Shown: piece by piece, positions 43,717 to 52,504 of the stretch
Numbering within the stretch: the first letter of the stretch is position 1
Layout of the letters: each line of letters starts with the position of its first letter
Origin: SLRI01 sp964393275
GTDB lineage: Bacteria > Pseudomonadota > Alphaproteobacteria > Geminicoccales > Geminicoccaceae
DNA: 64,000 bases
Assembly (NCBI GenBank): GCA_964393275.1
Contig: CAYMTA010000002.1
Span: 88,497-152,496 of the forward strand
Direction: 5' to 3'
Notes under the pieces: model-generated
The model's input: only the letters and a program-made list of their open reading frames with translations
The model's database searches: none
Told to the model about the DNA's origin: nothing
Translations under genes and position numbers: made by a program

Positions 43717-44463
43717 TCAAGATTTGTCGAACGATGCGTCGGCCGCCGTTTTGAAGAACCGCCGGATCCATTCCGCCACGCGGCCGGCGTCCGGCGCCTG
43801 GCCGTCGTCGCGCAGGGCCGCCAGGGCGGGGGCCGCGCGCTCCTCCGGGATGCGGCTGCCGCGGCGCATCAAGATCAGGTCTCGCTCGTAGGCATTGTCG
43901 AACTCGGGGTGGGGCTGGAAGGAGATGGCGCGATCGTCATAGGCGAGGCCGGCGATCGGACAGAACTCGGAGGTCGCGATGAGGCGGGCCCCCTCGGGCA
44001 GGGTCATCACCTGGTCCTGGTGCATGGTGTTCAGCGTGAAGCCATCCCCCGCATCGGCCATCCATTCGGGCCGCTCCAGGATCTCGTAGGCGTGCGGCCC
44101 GACACCCCAGCCGGCCTCGGCCTTCTCGACCCGGGCACCCAAGGCGCTCGCCAGCACCTGATGGCCGAAGCAGATGCCGACCACGGGCACGCGGGCGGCG
44201 AGGGCGTCACGGAGGAATTCCTCGAGCCGCCTGATCCAGGGCTCGGGGTCGTAGGCGCCGAAGCGCGATCCCGTCACCAGCCAGCCATCCATCGCGTCGA
44301 CCCGCTCGGGAAAGACGCCATCCACGACCGCGAAGGCCTCATAGGTGAAATCCGGCCCGAGCAGGCGCTCGAACATCGCGGCATAGCTGCCGTGCCGGTC
44401 GAGCTCGGCGGGTGGCCGGCCGGTCTCGAGGATGCCGATTTTCAAGGGTGATCTCCGCTCCAT
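43717..44463 (-). CDS. Class I glutamine amidotransferase-like protein
   Basis: 248 residues of the GATase1 fold. The nucleophile elbow is GICFGHQ, the catalytic histidine lies in SFQPHPEFDN, and DGWLVTGSRFGAYD forms the oxyanion side. It is free-standing, like the GMP-synthase-related amidotransferases that hydrolyse gamma-glutamyl compounds. The ATG at 44461-44463 begins MERRSPLKIGILETG and lies 5 bases after the stop of the dehydrogenase gene, so the two form an operon. Confidence 0.87.
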   Translation of the reverse strand: MERRSPLKIGILETGRPPAELDRHGSYAAMFERLLGPDFTYEAFAVVDGVFPERVDAMDGWLVTGSRFGAYDPEPWIRRLEEFLRDALAARVPVVGICFGHQVLASALGARVEKAEAGWGVGPHAYEILERPEWMADAGDGFTLNTMHQDQVMTLPEGARLIATSEFCPIAGLAYDDRAISFQPHPEFDNAYERDLILMRRGSRIPEERAAPALAALRDDGQAPDAGRVAEWIRRFFKTAADASFDKS

Positions 44464-44468
44464 GGCGC

Positions 44469-45527
44469 TCAGATCTCCGCCGCGATCGCCTTGCCGAGCG
44501 CTTCGGTCGAGGCCCTGCCTCCCATATCGGGTGTGAGCAGCTCGGGATGCAAGAGCACCCGCTCGATGGCGCCGACAATGGCGTTGGCGGCCTCCTCGTG
44601 GCCGAGGAACTCGAGCATCATGGCGGCCGACCAGATCTGGCCGATCGGGTTGGCGATGCCCTGGCCGGCGATGTCCGGGGCCGAGCCGTGCACCGGCTCG
44701 AACATCGAAGGGAAGCGGCGCTCGGGGTCGATATTGGCCGAGGGCGCTATGCCGATCGTGCCGGTCACCGCCGGGCCGAGGTCGGAGAGGATGTCGCCGA
44801 AGAGGTTGGAGCCGACCACCACGTCGAACCAGTCCGGATGGCGGACGAAATGCGCCGTCAGGATGTCGATGTGGAACCTGTCGGTCCGGATCTCCGGATA
44901 GTCCGCCGCCACCGCGGCGAAGCGCTCGTCCCAGTAGGGCATGGTGTGGATGATGCCGTTCGACTTGGTCGCCGAGGTCAGGTGCCGCTTCGGCCGGGTC
45001 ATGGCCAGCTCGAAGGCGTAGCGGACGATGCGATCGACACCGTGGCGGGTGAAGATGCTCTCCTGCACCGCCATCTCCTGCGGCAGCCCGGCATAGAGCC
45101 GCCCGCCGATCTCGGAATACTCGCCCTCGACGTTCTCGCGCACGATCAGGAAGTCGATGTCGCCCGGCTTCCGGTCCGCGAGCGGGCATTTCACGCCTTC
45201 GAACAGCCGGACCGGGCGGAGATTGACGTACTGGTCGAAGCGCCGGCGGATCGGGATCAAGAGCCCCCAGAGCGAGACGTGGTCCGGTACGGTTGGCCAG
45301 CCGACCGCGCCCAGGAAGATGGCGTCGTGGCCGGCGATGCTCTCGAGCCCGTCCTCCGGCATGAAGCGGCCGGTCCGGGCGTAGCGGTCGGAGCTCCAGT
45401 CCAGCTCGTCGAAGTCGAAGGCGAGATCGAAGCGGCCGGCCACCTTCTCCAGCACGCGCAGGCCCTCGGGCACCACCTCCCGGCCGATGCCGTCGCCCGC
45501 GATCACCGCGATCCTGTAGCCTGCCAT
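44469..45527 (-). CDS. ttuC: Tartrate dehydrogenase/decarboxylase-type beta-decarboxylating dehydrogenase
   Basis: 352 residues of the isocitrate/isopropylmalate dehydrogenase family. It starts RIAVIAGDGIGREVVPEG. The stretches LDWSSDRYARTGRFMPEDGL, WGLLIPIRRRFDQYVNLRPV and IVRENVEGEYSEIGG are those of tartrate dehydrogenase rather than LeuB. It would oxidise tartrate or D-malate with NAD+, Mn2+ and K+. The symbol follows family similarity. Operon with the amidotransferase downstream. Confidence 0.87.
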   Translation of the reverse strand: MAGYRIAVIAGDGIGREVVPEGLRVLEKVAGRFDLAFDFDELDWSSDRYARTGRFMPEDGLESIAGHDAIFLGAVGWPTVPDHVSLWGLLIPIRRRFDQYVNLRPVRLFEGVKCPLADRKPGDIDFLIVRENVEGEYSEIGGRLYAGLPQEMAVQESIFTRHGVDRIVRYAFELAMTRPKRHLTSATKSNGIIHTMPYWDERFAAVAADYPEIRTDRFHIDILTAHFVRHPDWFDVVVGSNLFGDILSDLGPAVTGTIGIAPSANIDPERRFPSMFEPVHGSAPDIAGQGIANPIGQIWSAAMMLEFLGHEEAANAIVGAIERVLLHPELLTPDMGGRASTEALGKAIAAEI

Positions 45528-45644
45528 CCTCGCATCCCCGCTGTCGACCCGGCCTTCCGCGCGCCGGCCGCCCGTCTATAGTCCGCCCGCCGGCGGACGA
45601 CAAACGGGCGGCGGACCGGGACGGGAGGCCCTTCCTTCAGCGTC

Positions 45645-46871
45645 ATGCGCAACCCCTTCGCGACAATCGGCGCCAAAGATGCCCGCCGCCTCTGGCTCGC
45701 CGGGCTCGGCGTCAACATGATGCGCTGGCTCGAGCTTCTGGCCTACGGCGTCTTGGCGCTGCAGCTCACCGGCTCGGCCCTCTGGGTGGCCGCCATGACC
45801 ATCGCCCGCCTGCTGCCGCTGCTCACCGGCGCCGTCGTCACCGCCGCCATCGCCGGGCATTCGCGCAAGACCGTGGTGACCACCATCATCGCGCTTCTGG
45901 TGGTGACCGACTGCGTCCTCCTCGGCCTCGTCGTCACCGGCCGGCTGGCGCTCTGGCACATGCTCCTCGCCGCTGCCATGGGCGGGGTCGCCTGGACCGT
46001 CGAGACTCCGGTCCGCCGCACCATGCTCGCCGATTCGGTCGGGCTCAACCGGGTCTCGTCGGCCATGGGCCTCGAGGTGGTGGGCGTCCAGCTCACCCGG
46101 ATCCTCGGCCCCGCCCTCGGCGGCCTCCTCCTCGACACGGGCGGCATCGCCAGCGTCTTCGCCATGGGCATCGTCGTCCACGGCCTCTGCACCTGGATGA
46201 TGCTGAGCCAGCCGCCCGATCGCCCGGCCACCAGCCCAACCAACCTCGCCGGAATCGCCCGCAACCTCGCCGAGGGCTTCGCCTACGTGCGCCGGCACCG
46301 CCTCCTGACCGGCGTGGTGCTGCTCACCATGGTGTTCAACTTCTTCGGCTTTCCCTACGTGGCCCTGGCCCCGGTGATCGGCGAGCGGGTGCTCCACGTC
46401 GGGCCCACCGGCATCGGCCTCCTCCTCGCCGCCGACGCCGTCGGTGCCCTGATCGCCGCGTTCATCCTGACCGGCCGGCCCCGCCCCGATCTCTCCGGCC
46501 GCATCTTCAGCCTCGGTGCGGTGCTCTACCTCGCCGCCACCCTCGCCTTCGGCCTCGCGAGCTCGATCTGGGTGGCCTTCGCCGTTCTCTTCGTCGGCGG
46601 CTTCGGCATGGCCGGCTTCAACGCCATGCAGATCAGCCTGCCGCTCCAGGCCACACCCGCCGCCATCCAGGTCCGTGTCCTCGGCATCGTCACCTTCGCC
46701 ATCGGCACAGCACCCTTCGGCTTCCTCCACGCCGGCCTCCTGGCCGAATGGCTGGGTGCGGTCCACGCCCAGCGCCTGATCGCCGCCGAAGGCCTCGCCG
46801 CCGCCGCCCTCGTCCTCCGGCTCTGGCCGGAGCTGCTCAGGCGCGAGCCACCGAGGCCGCTCGGCAGCTGA
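45645..46871 (+). CDS. MFS transporter
   Basis: 408 residues with about twelve membrane helices. It resembles the MFS_3/enterobactin-exporter-like group: RRTMLADSVGLNRVSSAMGLE is the central loop after helix 5, followed by LGPALGGLLLDTGGIASVF. It likely exports small molecules or drugs. It is divergent from the tartrate dehydrogenase gene and convergent with the ECF sigma gene. Confidence 0.9.
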   Translation: MRNPFATIGAKDARRLWLAGLGVNMMRWLELLAYGVLALQLTGSALWVAAMTIARLLPLLTGAVVTAAIAGHSRKTVVTTIIALLVVTDCVLLGLVVTGRLALWHMLLAAAMGGVAWTVETPVRRTMLADSVGLNRVSSAMGLEVVGVQLTRILGPALGGLLLDTGGIASVFAMGIVVHGLCTWMMLSQPPDRPATSPTNLAGIARNLAEGFAYVRRHRLLTGVVLLTMVFNFFGFPYVALAPVIGERVLHVGPTGIGLLLAADAVGALIAAFILTGRPRPDLSGRIFSLGAVLYLAATLAFGLASSIWVAFAVLFVGGFGMAGFNAMQISLPLQATPAAIQVRVLGIVTFAIGTAPFGFLHAGLLAEWLGAVHAQRLIAAEGLAAAALVLRLWPELLRREPPRPLGS

Positions 46872-46986
46872 GCGCGGCGCGGCGCCGCCAGGGGCATGCC
46901 GCTGCCGGGCACCGCCCGGCCCGCGTCTCACCCCCTCTTCGGCCCCGCCCGGCAGGCGGCGTGACGGAAGGCAAAAGGGCGCTTCC

Positions 46987-47691
46987 CTACAGCCAGCCGA
47001 TCTGCTTCAGGCGGGCGGTCACGCGGTCGGCGAGGCGGGCGCAGCGCGATCCGGCGAACGGAAAGACGGTGAGGAAGCCGCCGCGCAGGCGCGTCTCGAG
47101 CAGGCTGCGGAGCTGCCGCCGGGCGCGGAAGAGGCGGGTCTTGACGGTGATCGGGTTCAGCTCGAGATCGCGCGCGATCTCCATGATGCCGCGGCCCTCG
47201 GCCTCGCGCATCAGGAAGACGACGCGCAGGTTGGCCGGCAGCGCCGCCACCGCACGCTCGAGCATCACGCGGACCTCCTCCCGGCCGAGGGCGGCCTCGG
47301 CGGTTTCGCGGCTCCGCTGCGGAAAGGCGAGGATATCGGCCTGTTGCGGGTCTTCTTCGGCCACTGTGTCGTACTCTTCATGGGGGCGGGCGGCACGACG
47401 GCGCATCCTGGCGGCGTTCAGCGCGATGCGCGTGATCCAGGTCGAGAACCGCGCCTCGCCACGGAACTCGGCGAGGCGGGTGAAGGCGGTGAGATAGGCC
47501 TCCTGGACCACCTCCTCCGCCTCGGCGTCGCTCTCGACGATGCCGCGCGCCAGCCGGAAGAGCCGCGGATTGAGGCGGCGGATCAGCTCGCGCACCGCCG
47601 CCTCGTCGGACCGGCGCGCCGCCTCCACCAGCAGCTCCTCGGCAAGATCGCGCGGGTCGGCGCGGGCTTCGATCGAGCGTTGCGGTATCAT
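46987..47691 (-). CDS. ECF-type RNA polymerase sigma factor
   Basis: 234 residues with sigma-2 (LIRRLNPRLFRLARGIV, then VVQEAYLTAFTRLAEFRGEA and FSTWITRIALN) and sigma-4 (LPANLRVVFLMREAEGRGIMEIARDL, NPITVKTRLFRARRQL). A C-terminal tail ends with FPFAGSRCARLADRV, a cysteine-bearing extension common in one ECF group. Its ATG overlaps the cupredoxin stop (ATGA at 47688-47691). It is the last gene of a three-gene operon and no anti-sigma gene is present, so control may be through the tail or a distant partner. Confidence 0.93.
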   Translation of the reverse strand: MIPQRSIEARADPRDLAEELLVEAARRSDEAAVRELIRRLNPRLFRLARGIVESDAEAEEVVQEAYLTAFTRLAEFRGEARFSTWITRIALNAARMRRRAARPHEEYDTVAEEDPQQADILAFPQRSRETAEAALGREEVRVMLERAVAALPANLRVVFLMREAEGRGIMEIARDLELNPITVKTRLFRARRQLRSLLETRLRGGFLTVFPFAGSRCARLADRVTARLKQIGWL

Positions 47692-48236
47692 GATGCTTCC
47701 TTGCTCGGCACGCGGCCCTTCGCCAGGATCTCCTCGACCGAGGGAAGCGCGGCGAGCGCCACCTCGGGCAGATCGTCGGACGGGTCGGCGGCACCCTGCC
47801 AGCCGGCATCCGTCGGGCGGCCGACGACGATGCGCCCGACCATGCCCGCATGCTCGTGCGGCTGGCAGTAGTAGTCATAGACCCCGGGCACCGTCAGCGT
47901 CACCTCGAAGGCCTCGTCGGGCAGGAGGTAGTCGCTGTCGAAGGCTGTGGCCGCGTCGGGAATGCGCTTCTGGCGGTCGAGCAAGCTCGGGTCATAGGCG
48001 GTCGCGGTGTGGGCGTTGCCGGGATCGCGGTTGACGAAGTGGAGCGTGGTGCCCGGCGCCACGGCGAGGCCGGCGGGCGCGAACCAGACATGCTCGCCGC
48101 GCGAGGTGCCCTTCATTTCGATCACCTCGAGCTGGTCGATCACCTCGACCTCGGCCGCGCGCGGCAGGCGCGGGGTGGCAAGGGCGGCGAGACCGCCGCC
48201 CCCGACCACGAGAAATCGTCGTCGACCCCAGATCAT
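47688..48236 (-). CDS. Plastocyanin/pseudoazurin-like cupredoxin
   Basis: 182-residue exported blue-copper protein. The N-terminus has a twin-arginine-like signal (GRRRFLVVGGGGLAALA). The copper site is formed by the His of GNAHTATAY and the C-terminal loop YYCQPHEHAGM, giving Cys, His and Met ligands with an extra His. A roughly 30-residue insert between strands and an acidic tail after VGRPTD are unlike small plastocyanins. It overlaps both the upstream and downstream genes by four bases, so it is tightly tied to the ECF operon. Confidence 0.88.
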   Translation of the reverse strand: MIWGRRRFLVVGGGGLAALATPRLPRAAEVEVIDQLEVIEMKGTSRGEHVWFAPAGLAVAPGTTLHFVNRDPGNAHTATAYDPSLLDRQKRIPDAATAFDSDYLLPDEAFEVTLTVPGVYDYYCQPHEHAGMVGRIVVGRPTDAGWQGAADPSDDLPEVALAALPSVEEILAKGRVPSKEAS

Positions 48237-48664
48237 TGCGCCAGTCTCGCCTTGGCGCCGTCATCGTGGAACAGCACGACGTGGACATGCGGCTCCTCGA
48301 CGCCCGGATGGCCGGCATTGAAGTAGATGTCGACCGAGTCGACATCGTGGGAGCCGACCTTCAGGTCGTCGTAGGCGGTGCCATTCTGCAGGTCCGCGAT
48401 CGGCGTCATGTAGATCGTGGCGCTCAGCTTGCCGTCGTGGTCGTAGCCGAGGAACGGCCCGGCCGGCAGCGTCGCCGGATCGACATAGAGGGTGCCGAGC
48501 CCGGGCAGGTAGTCCGGCAGCTTCACCAGCTCGCTGACCTGCGCATAGGGTGCGGGCGGCGGGGCCTTGGCGAGGGCCTCGGTGTCCTGCGCCAGGACGG
48601 GCGTGGCGAGCATCGTCACGGCCAGCGCCGCCGAGCCGACGAGGGCGATGGGTAGCTTGAACAT
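48233..48664 (-). CDS. Secreted TTHB210-like (DUF5602-type) protein
   Basis: 143 residues with a Sec signal (ALVGSAALAVTMLATPVLA). The mature domain (GPFLGYDHDGKLSATIYMTP, then FNAGHPGVEEPHVHVVLFHD) resembles the TTHB210-like family; in Thermus, that gene is linked with an ECF sigma and anti-sigma (from memory). HPGVEEPHVHVV could bind a metal. First gene of the ECF operon; the ATG lies before a 4-base overlap chain of three genes. The family call is moderate. Confidence 0.7.
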   Translation of the reverse strand: MFKLPIALVGSAALAVTMLATPVLAQDTEALAKAPPPAPYAQVSELVKLPDYLPGLGTLYVDPATLPAGPFLGYDHDGKLSATIYMTPIADLQNGTAYDDLKVGSHDVDSVDIYFNAGHPGVEEPHVHVVLFHDDGAKARLAQ

Positions 48665-48744
48665 GGGAATTTCCTTTCGGGCTGCCGGCCGTTATGCACG
48701 GCCTCGCTCCCTTTGATGCAGCAGCCGCCGAAAGGTTCCCGACT

Positions 48745-49437
48745 TTATTCGCCTGGCCGGTCCAATCCGGATGCGCCGCCGGCGGACATGGCGCCGTGGT
48801 CGAGCGGTTCCCGCAAGGCGCGCTCCGCCCTTTGCAGCAATTTCTCTTCGTTGCGGCGGACGAAGGCGAGGCCGGCAATCACGGCCAGGATCGCCGCCGA
48901 GGCCAGCATGATGCCGACCGGCCCTGCGAAGCGTTCGATCGACGCGCCGAAAAGATAGCCGCCGCCGCCGTAGATCGTCGCCCAGACCACGCCGCCAGCA
49001 AGATTGAAGACGAGAAAGCGCGGCCACGGCATCAGATTGGCGCCGGCCAGAAAGGCGGCCAGGGCGCGCAGCAGGGCGATGAAGCGGCCAAAAAACACGG
49101 CCTTCCCGCCGTGACGGCGGAACATGTACTGACCGAGCCTGATGCGCGGCTCGTCGAGGCCGATCCGCGGCCCGAGCCGCGCCAGGAGCCGAAAGCCGAG
49201 CCCGCGCCCTATCCAGAAGCCGATATTGTCGCCGAGGACGGCGCCGCCGGCGGCAGCCAGGACGACCAGCGGGATCTGGATCTCGTGGGTGCTGCCGGCA
49301 TAGATGGCGGCAGCCACCAGGATGGTTTCCCCGGGCAGGGGCAGCCCCATGCTCTCCAGGCCGACAACGGCGAAAACCGCCCAATAGCCATAGGTCGAGA
49401 TGAGATGGGCGGCGTCCATTCCGAGCAGGGCGGGCAT
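48745..49437 (-). CDS. DedA-family membrane protein
   Basis: 230-residue integral membrane protein of the DedA (VTT-like) family. Family motifs are ESMGLPLPGETILVAAAIYAG, GDNIGFWIGRGLG and FFGRFIALLRALAAFLAGAN, where the conserved Arg and Gly are present. DedA proteins are implicated in undecaprenyl-phosphate or phospholipid transbilayer movement and in pH and drug tolerance. The gene stands alone. Confidence 0.9.
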   Translation of the reverse strand: MPALLGMDAAHLISTYGYWAVFAVVGLESMGLPLPGETILVAAAIYAGSTHEIQIPLVVLAAAGGAVLGDNIGFWIGRGLGFRLLARLGPRIGLDEPRIRLGQYMFRRHGGKAVFFGRFIALLRALAAFLAGANLMPWPRFLVFNLAGGVVWATIYGGGGYLFGASIERFAGPVGIMLASAAILAVIAGLAFVRRNEEKLLQRAERALREPLDHGAMSAGGASGLDRPGE

Positions 49438-49521
49438 CGGCGCTCCCTCAGCCCGCCCGTATCGGAAACGGTCTCGTGCCCCCCTCGGCCCCGGCGAAGG
49501 CCGGCGACCGCCTCGCGCCGA

Positions 49522-49761
49522 TCATGAATGGCGGACCGAGTTGCCGCCGGCAATGATGGCCTCGATGAGCGCCGCCACGGCCTCGTGCCTGGCGCCGTCG
49601 CCCTGGGCCAGCGGCACGGCATTGCGGTGGGCGGCCGCTGCATCCTCGAGAATGCCGAGCACCTCGCGTTCGTCGAGGACCTCGCGATCGCCCAGCGCCA
49701 GGAGCAGCGATTCGCAGATGGCGAGCGCGGCGTGGCCCGCCGTGTCGGAAACCGTCGTCAT
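49522..49761 (-). CDS. Small conserved hypothetical protein
   Basis: 79 residues, mostly helical and soluble (HAALAICESLLLALGDREVL, then ARHEAVAALIEAIIAGGN). Similar small proteins occur in alphaproteobacteria, as I recall, without a function. Codon use is normal and the ATG is preceded by GAGAG. Downstream of it, on the same strand, is dedA. Confidence 0.65.
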   Translation of the reverse strand: MTTVSDTAGHAALAICESLLLALGDREVLDEREVLGILEDAAAAHRNAVPLAQGDGARHEAVAALIEAIIAGGNSVRHS

Positions 49762-49963
49762 GGTGCTCTCTCCTCCGGGTCCGAGGACCTCAGCCAGGAT
49801 ACGGCGTCACGGTTGCCTCGGAGCCGTGAAAGTCTACGCGCTGGCGCACCCGATCGGACTGATCCATAATAGTGTCCGGGACGATTTACCCGGCATTGTG
49901 CCGCGATCATGGCCGTGACCTGGGTGGCCCCGCCATGACCTGCTCCTGGGATCCCGTTCGCCC

Positions 49964-50698
49964 ATGGCCGTGCACGCCAGTGCCCTCGTGCGCAAGCTCA
50001 ACCGGTTCCTGCCGCTCGACGCGGTGGAGCTGGAGGCGCTCGGCCAGCTGGAGCAGCGCCGCCGGACGGTGCGCGCGGATACCGATCTCGTCCATGAGCG
50101 ACAGGCCGGCCACCATGCCTTCATCCTCGAGGAAGGCTGGGCCTTGCTGTACAAGATGCTGCCCGACGGCGGCCGGCAGGTCATCGACTTCGGGCTGCCC
50201 GGCGATTTCATGGGCCTGCGCAGCGTCCTGCTCAGGACCTCCGATCACAGCTTCGCCGCGGTCACCGACATCGTCGTCGTCGAGATCTCGGCCCGGCAGA
50301 TGATCGAGACCTTCCAGCGCCTGCCGCGCCTGGCCACCGCCGTGCTCTGGGCCGCGTCGCGCGACGAGGCGATGGTGGTCGAGCATCTGGTCAATGTTGG
50401 CCGGCGCGACGCGCTCGGCCGCACGGCGCATCTGCTGGTCGAGCTCGGCCTCCGGCTCGAGCTGATCGGCCACGGCACCGCCCGGAGCTACGCCTGCCCG
50501 ATCAACCAGTATCAAATGGCCGACGCGCTGGGCCTGACCGCGGTCCACGTCAACCGGGTCCTGCGCAAGCTGCGCGAGCAGCGCCTCGTCACCGTCCGGG
50601 ACGGGCGCGTCGAGGTGCAGGATCTCGAGGGCTTGCGGCGGCTCGCGGATTACCACGGCGGCTATCTCGACCAGAACCATGGGCCAGAGGGTCGATGA
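49964..50698 (+). CDS. Crp/Fnr-family transcriptional regulator
   Basis: 244 residues. The N-terminal cyclic-nucleotide-binding-like domain contains GHHAFILEEGWALLYKMLPDGGRQVIDFGLPGDF; the C-terminal winged helix is QYQMADALGLTAVHVNRVLRKLRE. There is no N-terminal cysteine cluster of the FNR type, so it is not an iron-sulfur oxygen sensor. The effector is unknown. It is about 130 bases upstream of a diguanylate cyclase gene on the same strand. Confidence 0.92.
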   Translation: MAVHASALVRKLNRFLPLDAVELEALGQLEQRRRTVRADTDLVHERQAGHHAFILEEGWALLYKMLPDGGRQVIDFGLPGDFMGLRSVLLRTSDHSFAAVTDIVVVEISARQMIETFQRLPRLATAVLWAASRDEAMVVEHLVNVGRRDALGRTAHLLVELGLRLELIGHGTARSYACPINQYQMADALGLTAVHVNRVLRKLREQRLVTVRDGRVEVQDLEGLRRLADYHGGYLDQNHGPEGR

Positions 50699-50829
50699 CG
50701 CCGCCGCCGGCTGCTAATCCAGGTTAGCGCGCCTTCGCCGGCGATGCGGCAGCATGGCGGGATGCCGGGTCCAGCCGTGCGTGCCGCCGGCCAACCCGGG
50801 CCGACCCGCTGACGCCGGGAGGAAGCCCG

Positions 50830-51666
50830 ATGACGAGCGACCCCGAACGGGTGCGCCCCGAAGACCTGTCCGACGTGCGACGAGGGATGCCGGACAGCCT
50901 TCCTTCGTTGCGAGCTGCGCCATCGATGGCCGGGATGATCGAAGGTCCCGCCAATGGCGCCCCGCCGGATGGACTGTCGCGCCGGCGGCAGCCCGAAGCC
51001 CTGCGCGACTCCCCGCCGGACGCCCTGCGCGACCCTATCTACCGGCGGCTCAGGATCGACAACCGGCAGCTCGTGATCCAGCTCCAGCGCGTCAAGACCG
51101 AGCTCGCGTCGCTGCGCCGGGCGCTCGCCCGGGCGAGCGGCGATTCGCTCACCGACCCCTTGACCGGGCTCGCCAATCGCCGGGCCTTCGACGCGGCGCT
51201 CGCCGCCATGGTGGCGCGCGCCTGCCAGGCCCCGCCGGTCCAGCTCCTGATCGCCGATATCGATCACTTCAAGGACTGCAACGATACCCACGGCCACGAC
51301 TTCGGCGACGCCGTCCTGCGCATCATCGGCGCGATGCTGAAAGCGGCCGTGCGCCGCGACACGATGATCGCCCGGCTCGGCGGCGACGAGTTCGCGCTGC
51401 TCTTGCCGGGCGCCACCGCTCCCTGCCGGGCCGGGATCGAGACGCGGGCGATCGCCGAGCGCCTGCGCGCGCGCATCGCCCGGCGACCGCTCGCCGTCCG
51501 CGGCCATCCCGAGCGCTTCGGGCGGGTCACGCTTTCGATCGGCCTCGCCGGCTGGCGGCCGGGCGAGCGCACCGCCGACTGGTACGCCCGTGCCGATGCG
51601 GCCCTCTACGCCGCCAAGCGCGGCGGCCGCAACCGGGTGGTCGTCGATGCCGCAGACATGCGTTGA
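50830..51666 (+). CDS. GGDEF-domain diguanylate cyclase
   Basis: 278 residues. A disordered N-terminus (~70) leads to a coiled-coil stretch (LVIQLQRVKTELASLRRALA) and a C-terminal GGDEF domain with an intact RLGGDEFALLLPG and the segment DIDHFKDCNDTHGHDFGD. The inhibitory RxxD motif before GGDEF is absent (RRDT instead), so product inhibition at an I-site is unlikely. Cytosolic and without a sensory domain. Makes cyclic di-GMP. Followed by the HATPase-like gene, about 40 bases downstream. Confidence 0.92.
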   Translation: MTSDPERVRPEDLSDVRRGMPDSLPSLRAAPSMAGMIEGPANGAPPDGLSRRRQPEALRDSPPDALRDPIYRRLRIDNRQLVIQLQRVKTELASLRRALARASGDSLTDPLTGLANRRAFDAALAAMVARACQAPPVQLLIADIDHFKDCNDTHGHDFGDAVLRIIGAMLKAAVRRDTMIARLGGDEFALLLPGATAPCRAGIETRAIAERLRARIARRPLAVRGHPERFGRVTLSIGLAGWRPGERTADWYARADAALYAAKRGGRNRVVVDAADMR

Positions 51667-51705
51667 GCGCTGCGGGCTCGAGACTCACTCATGAAGGAAA
51701 CCGCC

Positions 51706-52359
51706 ATGTCGCGCATCACGACCGGACCGATGGTCGCGAACCCGACCATTGGCGCGGCCGCAAGCGGTGCGCACGCCAAGCTCCACAGGCACCATCCGGT
51801 CTCGCCGCAACCGCCTCCCCTGGCGATCGAGCGACCGATGCGGCCCATCGACCGGCTCGCCGCCCTCAGCGCCGGGCCGGATGGCATCGGCTTCGTCGCC
51901 ACGGCGGCTGCCTTGCTGGCGCACTCGCCGGGCAGCGAGCCGGTCAGCGTCGGCGCCTGCCTGCGCGACATTTGCGATGATCTCGCCCGGGACTTCGACC
52001 GGCCGAACACCCCCAGCCTCAGCTGCACGGTCGTGGACGAGTGCCTGCCCGTCGGCACGGTGATCATCCTCGGGCTGATCACCGACCTCTTGATCAGCAA
52101 CGCCTGGGCCTGTGGCTTCCCGCCGCCCGAAGGCGGGCGGATCGCCGTGTCGTTCAGCCGTCGGGAAGCGGTCTTCGACCTCGCCATCGACGACAGTGGC
52201 CGCGTCGGACCGGCCACGACCGGCCGCCGCTCCGACGCCTTGACCATCGCCGACCTGCTCGTCGGCGAGCTCGGCGGCTGGCTCGAGACGCCAAGTGTCA
52301 TCGCCGGCAGCCGCTGCATCATCACCATTCCGAGACACAAAAAAAATGCGGCAGGCTGA
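51706..52359 (+). CDS. Degenerate histidine kinase-like ATPase protein
   Basis: 217 residues. The C-terminal half has the shape of an HATPase_c fold (LGLITDLLISNAWACGFPPP as the N-box analogue, FDLAIDDSGRVGP for the G1-box, LLVGELGGWLET, then SRCIITIP), but G-box glycines are missing and no phospho-acceptor histidine domain is seen. It may be an anti-sigma or partner protein rather than a kinase. AAGGAAA precedes the ATG at 51706; another in-frame ATG lies at 51691. Confidence 0.72.
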   Translation: MSRITTGPMVANPTIGAAASGAHAKLHRHHPVSPQPPPLAIERPMRPIDRLAALSAGPDGIGFVATAAALLAHSPGSEPVSVGACLRDICDDLARDFDRPNTPSLSCTVVDECLPVGTVIILGLITDLLISNAWACGFPPPEGGRIAVSFSRREAVFDLAIDDSGRVGPATTGRRSDALTIADLLVGELGGWLETPSVIAGSRCIITIPRHKKNAAG

Positions 52360-52403
52360 TCGAGGTTAGCTCGAGTCAGCCGACGAGCGTCTACCGTCGA
52401 AGC

Positions 52404-52437
52404 ATCGAGGGGCCTCCCCCTTCGAGTTTTGTGTTGA
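52404..52437 (+). terminator. Weak hairpin after the HATPase-like gene
   Basis: An imperfect hairpin (arms TCGAGGGG and CCCCCTTCGA, loop CCT with a two-base bulge) is followed by GTTTTGTGTT. It lies about 45 bases after the stop at 52359. It may be a first, leaky terminator ahead of the strong one at 52455. Confidence 0.4.
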
Positions 52438-52454
52438 ATCTACTTGCACCTCAT

Positions 52455-52488
52455 GGGTCGACCTCGTCGAGGTCGGCCCGCTTTTTTT
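52455..52488 (+). terminator. Strong intrinsic terminator
   Basis: An 11-bp stem (52455-52465 with 52469-52479, one G-T pair) closes a GTC loop and is followed by GC and seven T residues (52482-52488). It ends the cyclase/HATPase transcription unit. It sits directly upstream of the HPF remnant, which therefore probably lacks read-through transcription. Confidence 0.85.
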
Positions 52489-52504
52489 CCGGGCTGAGAT
52501 CACC

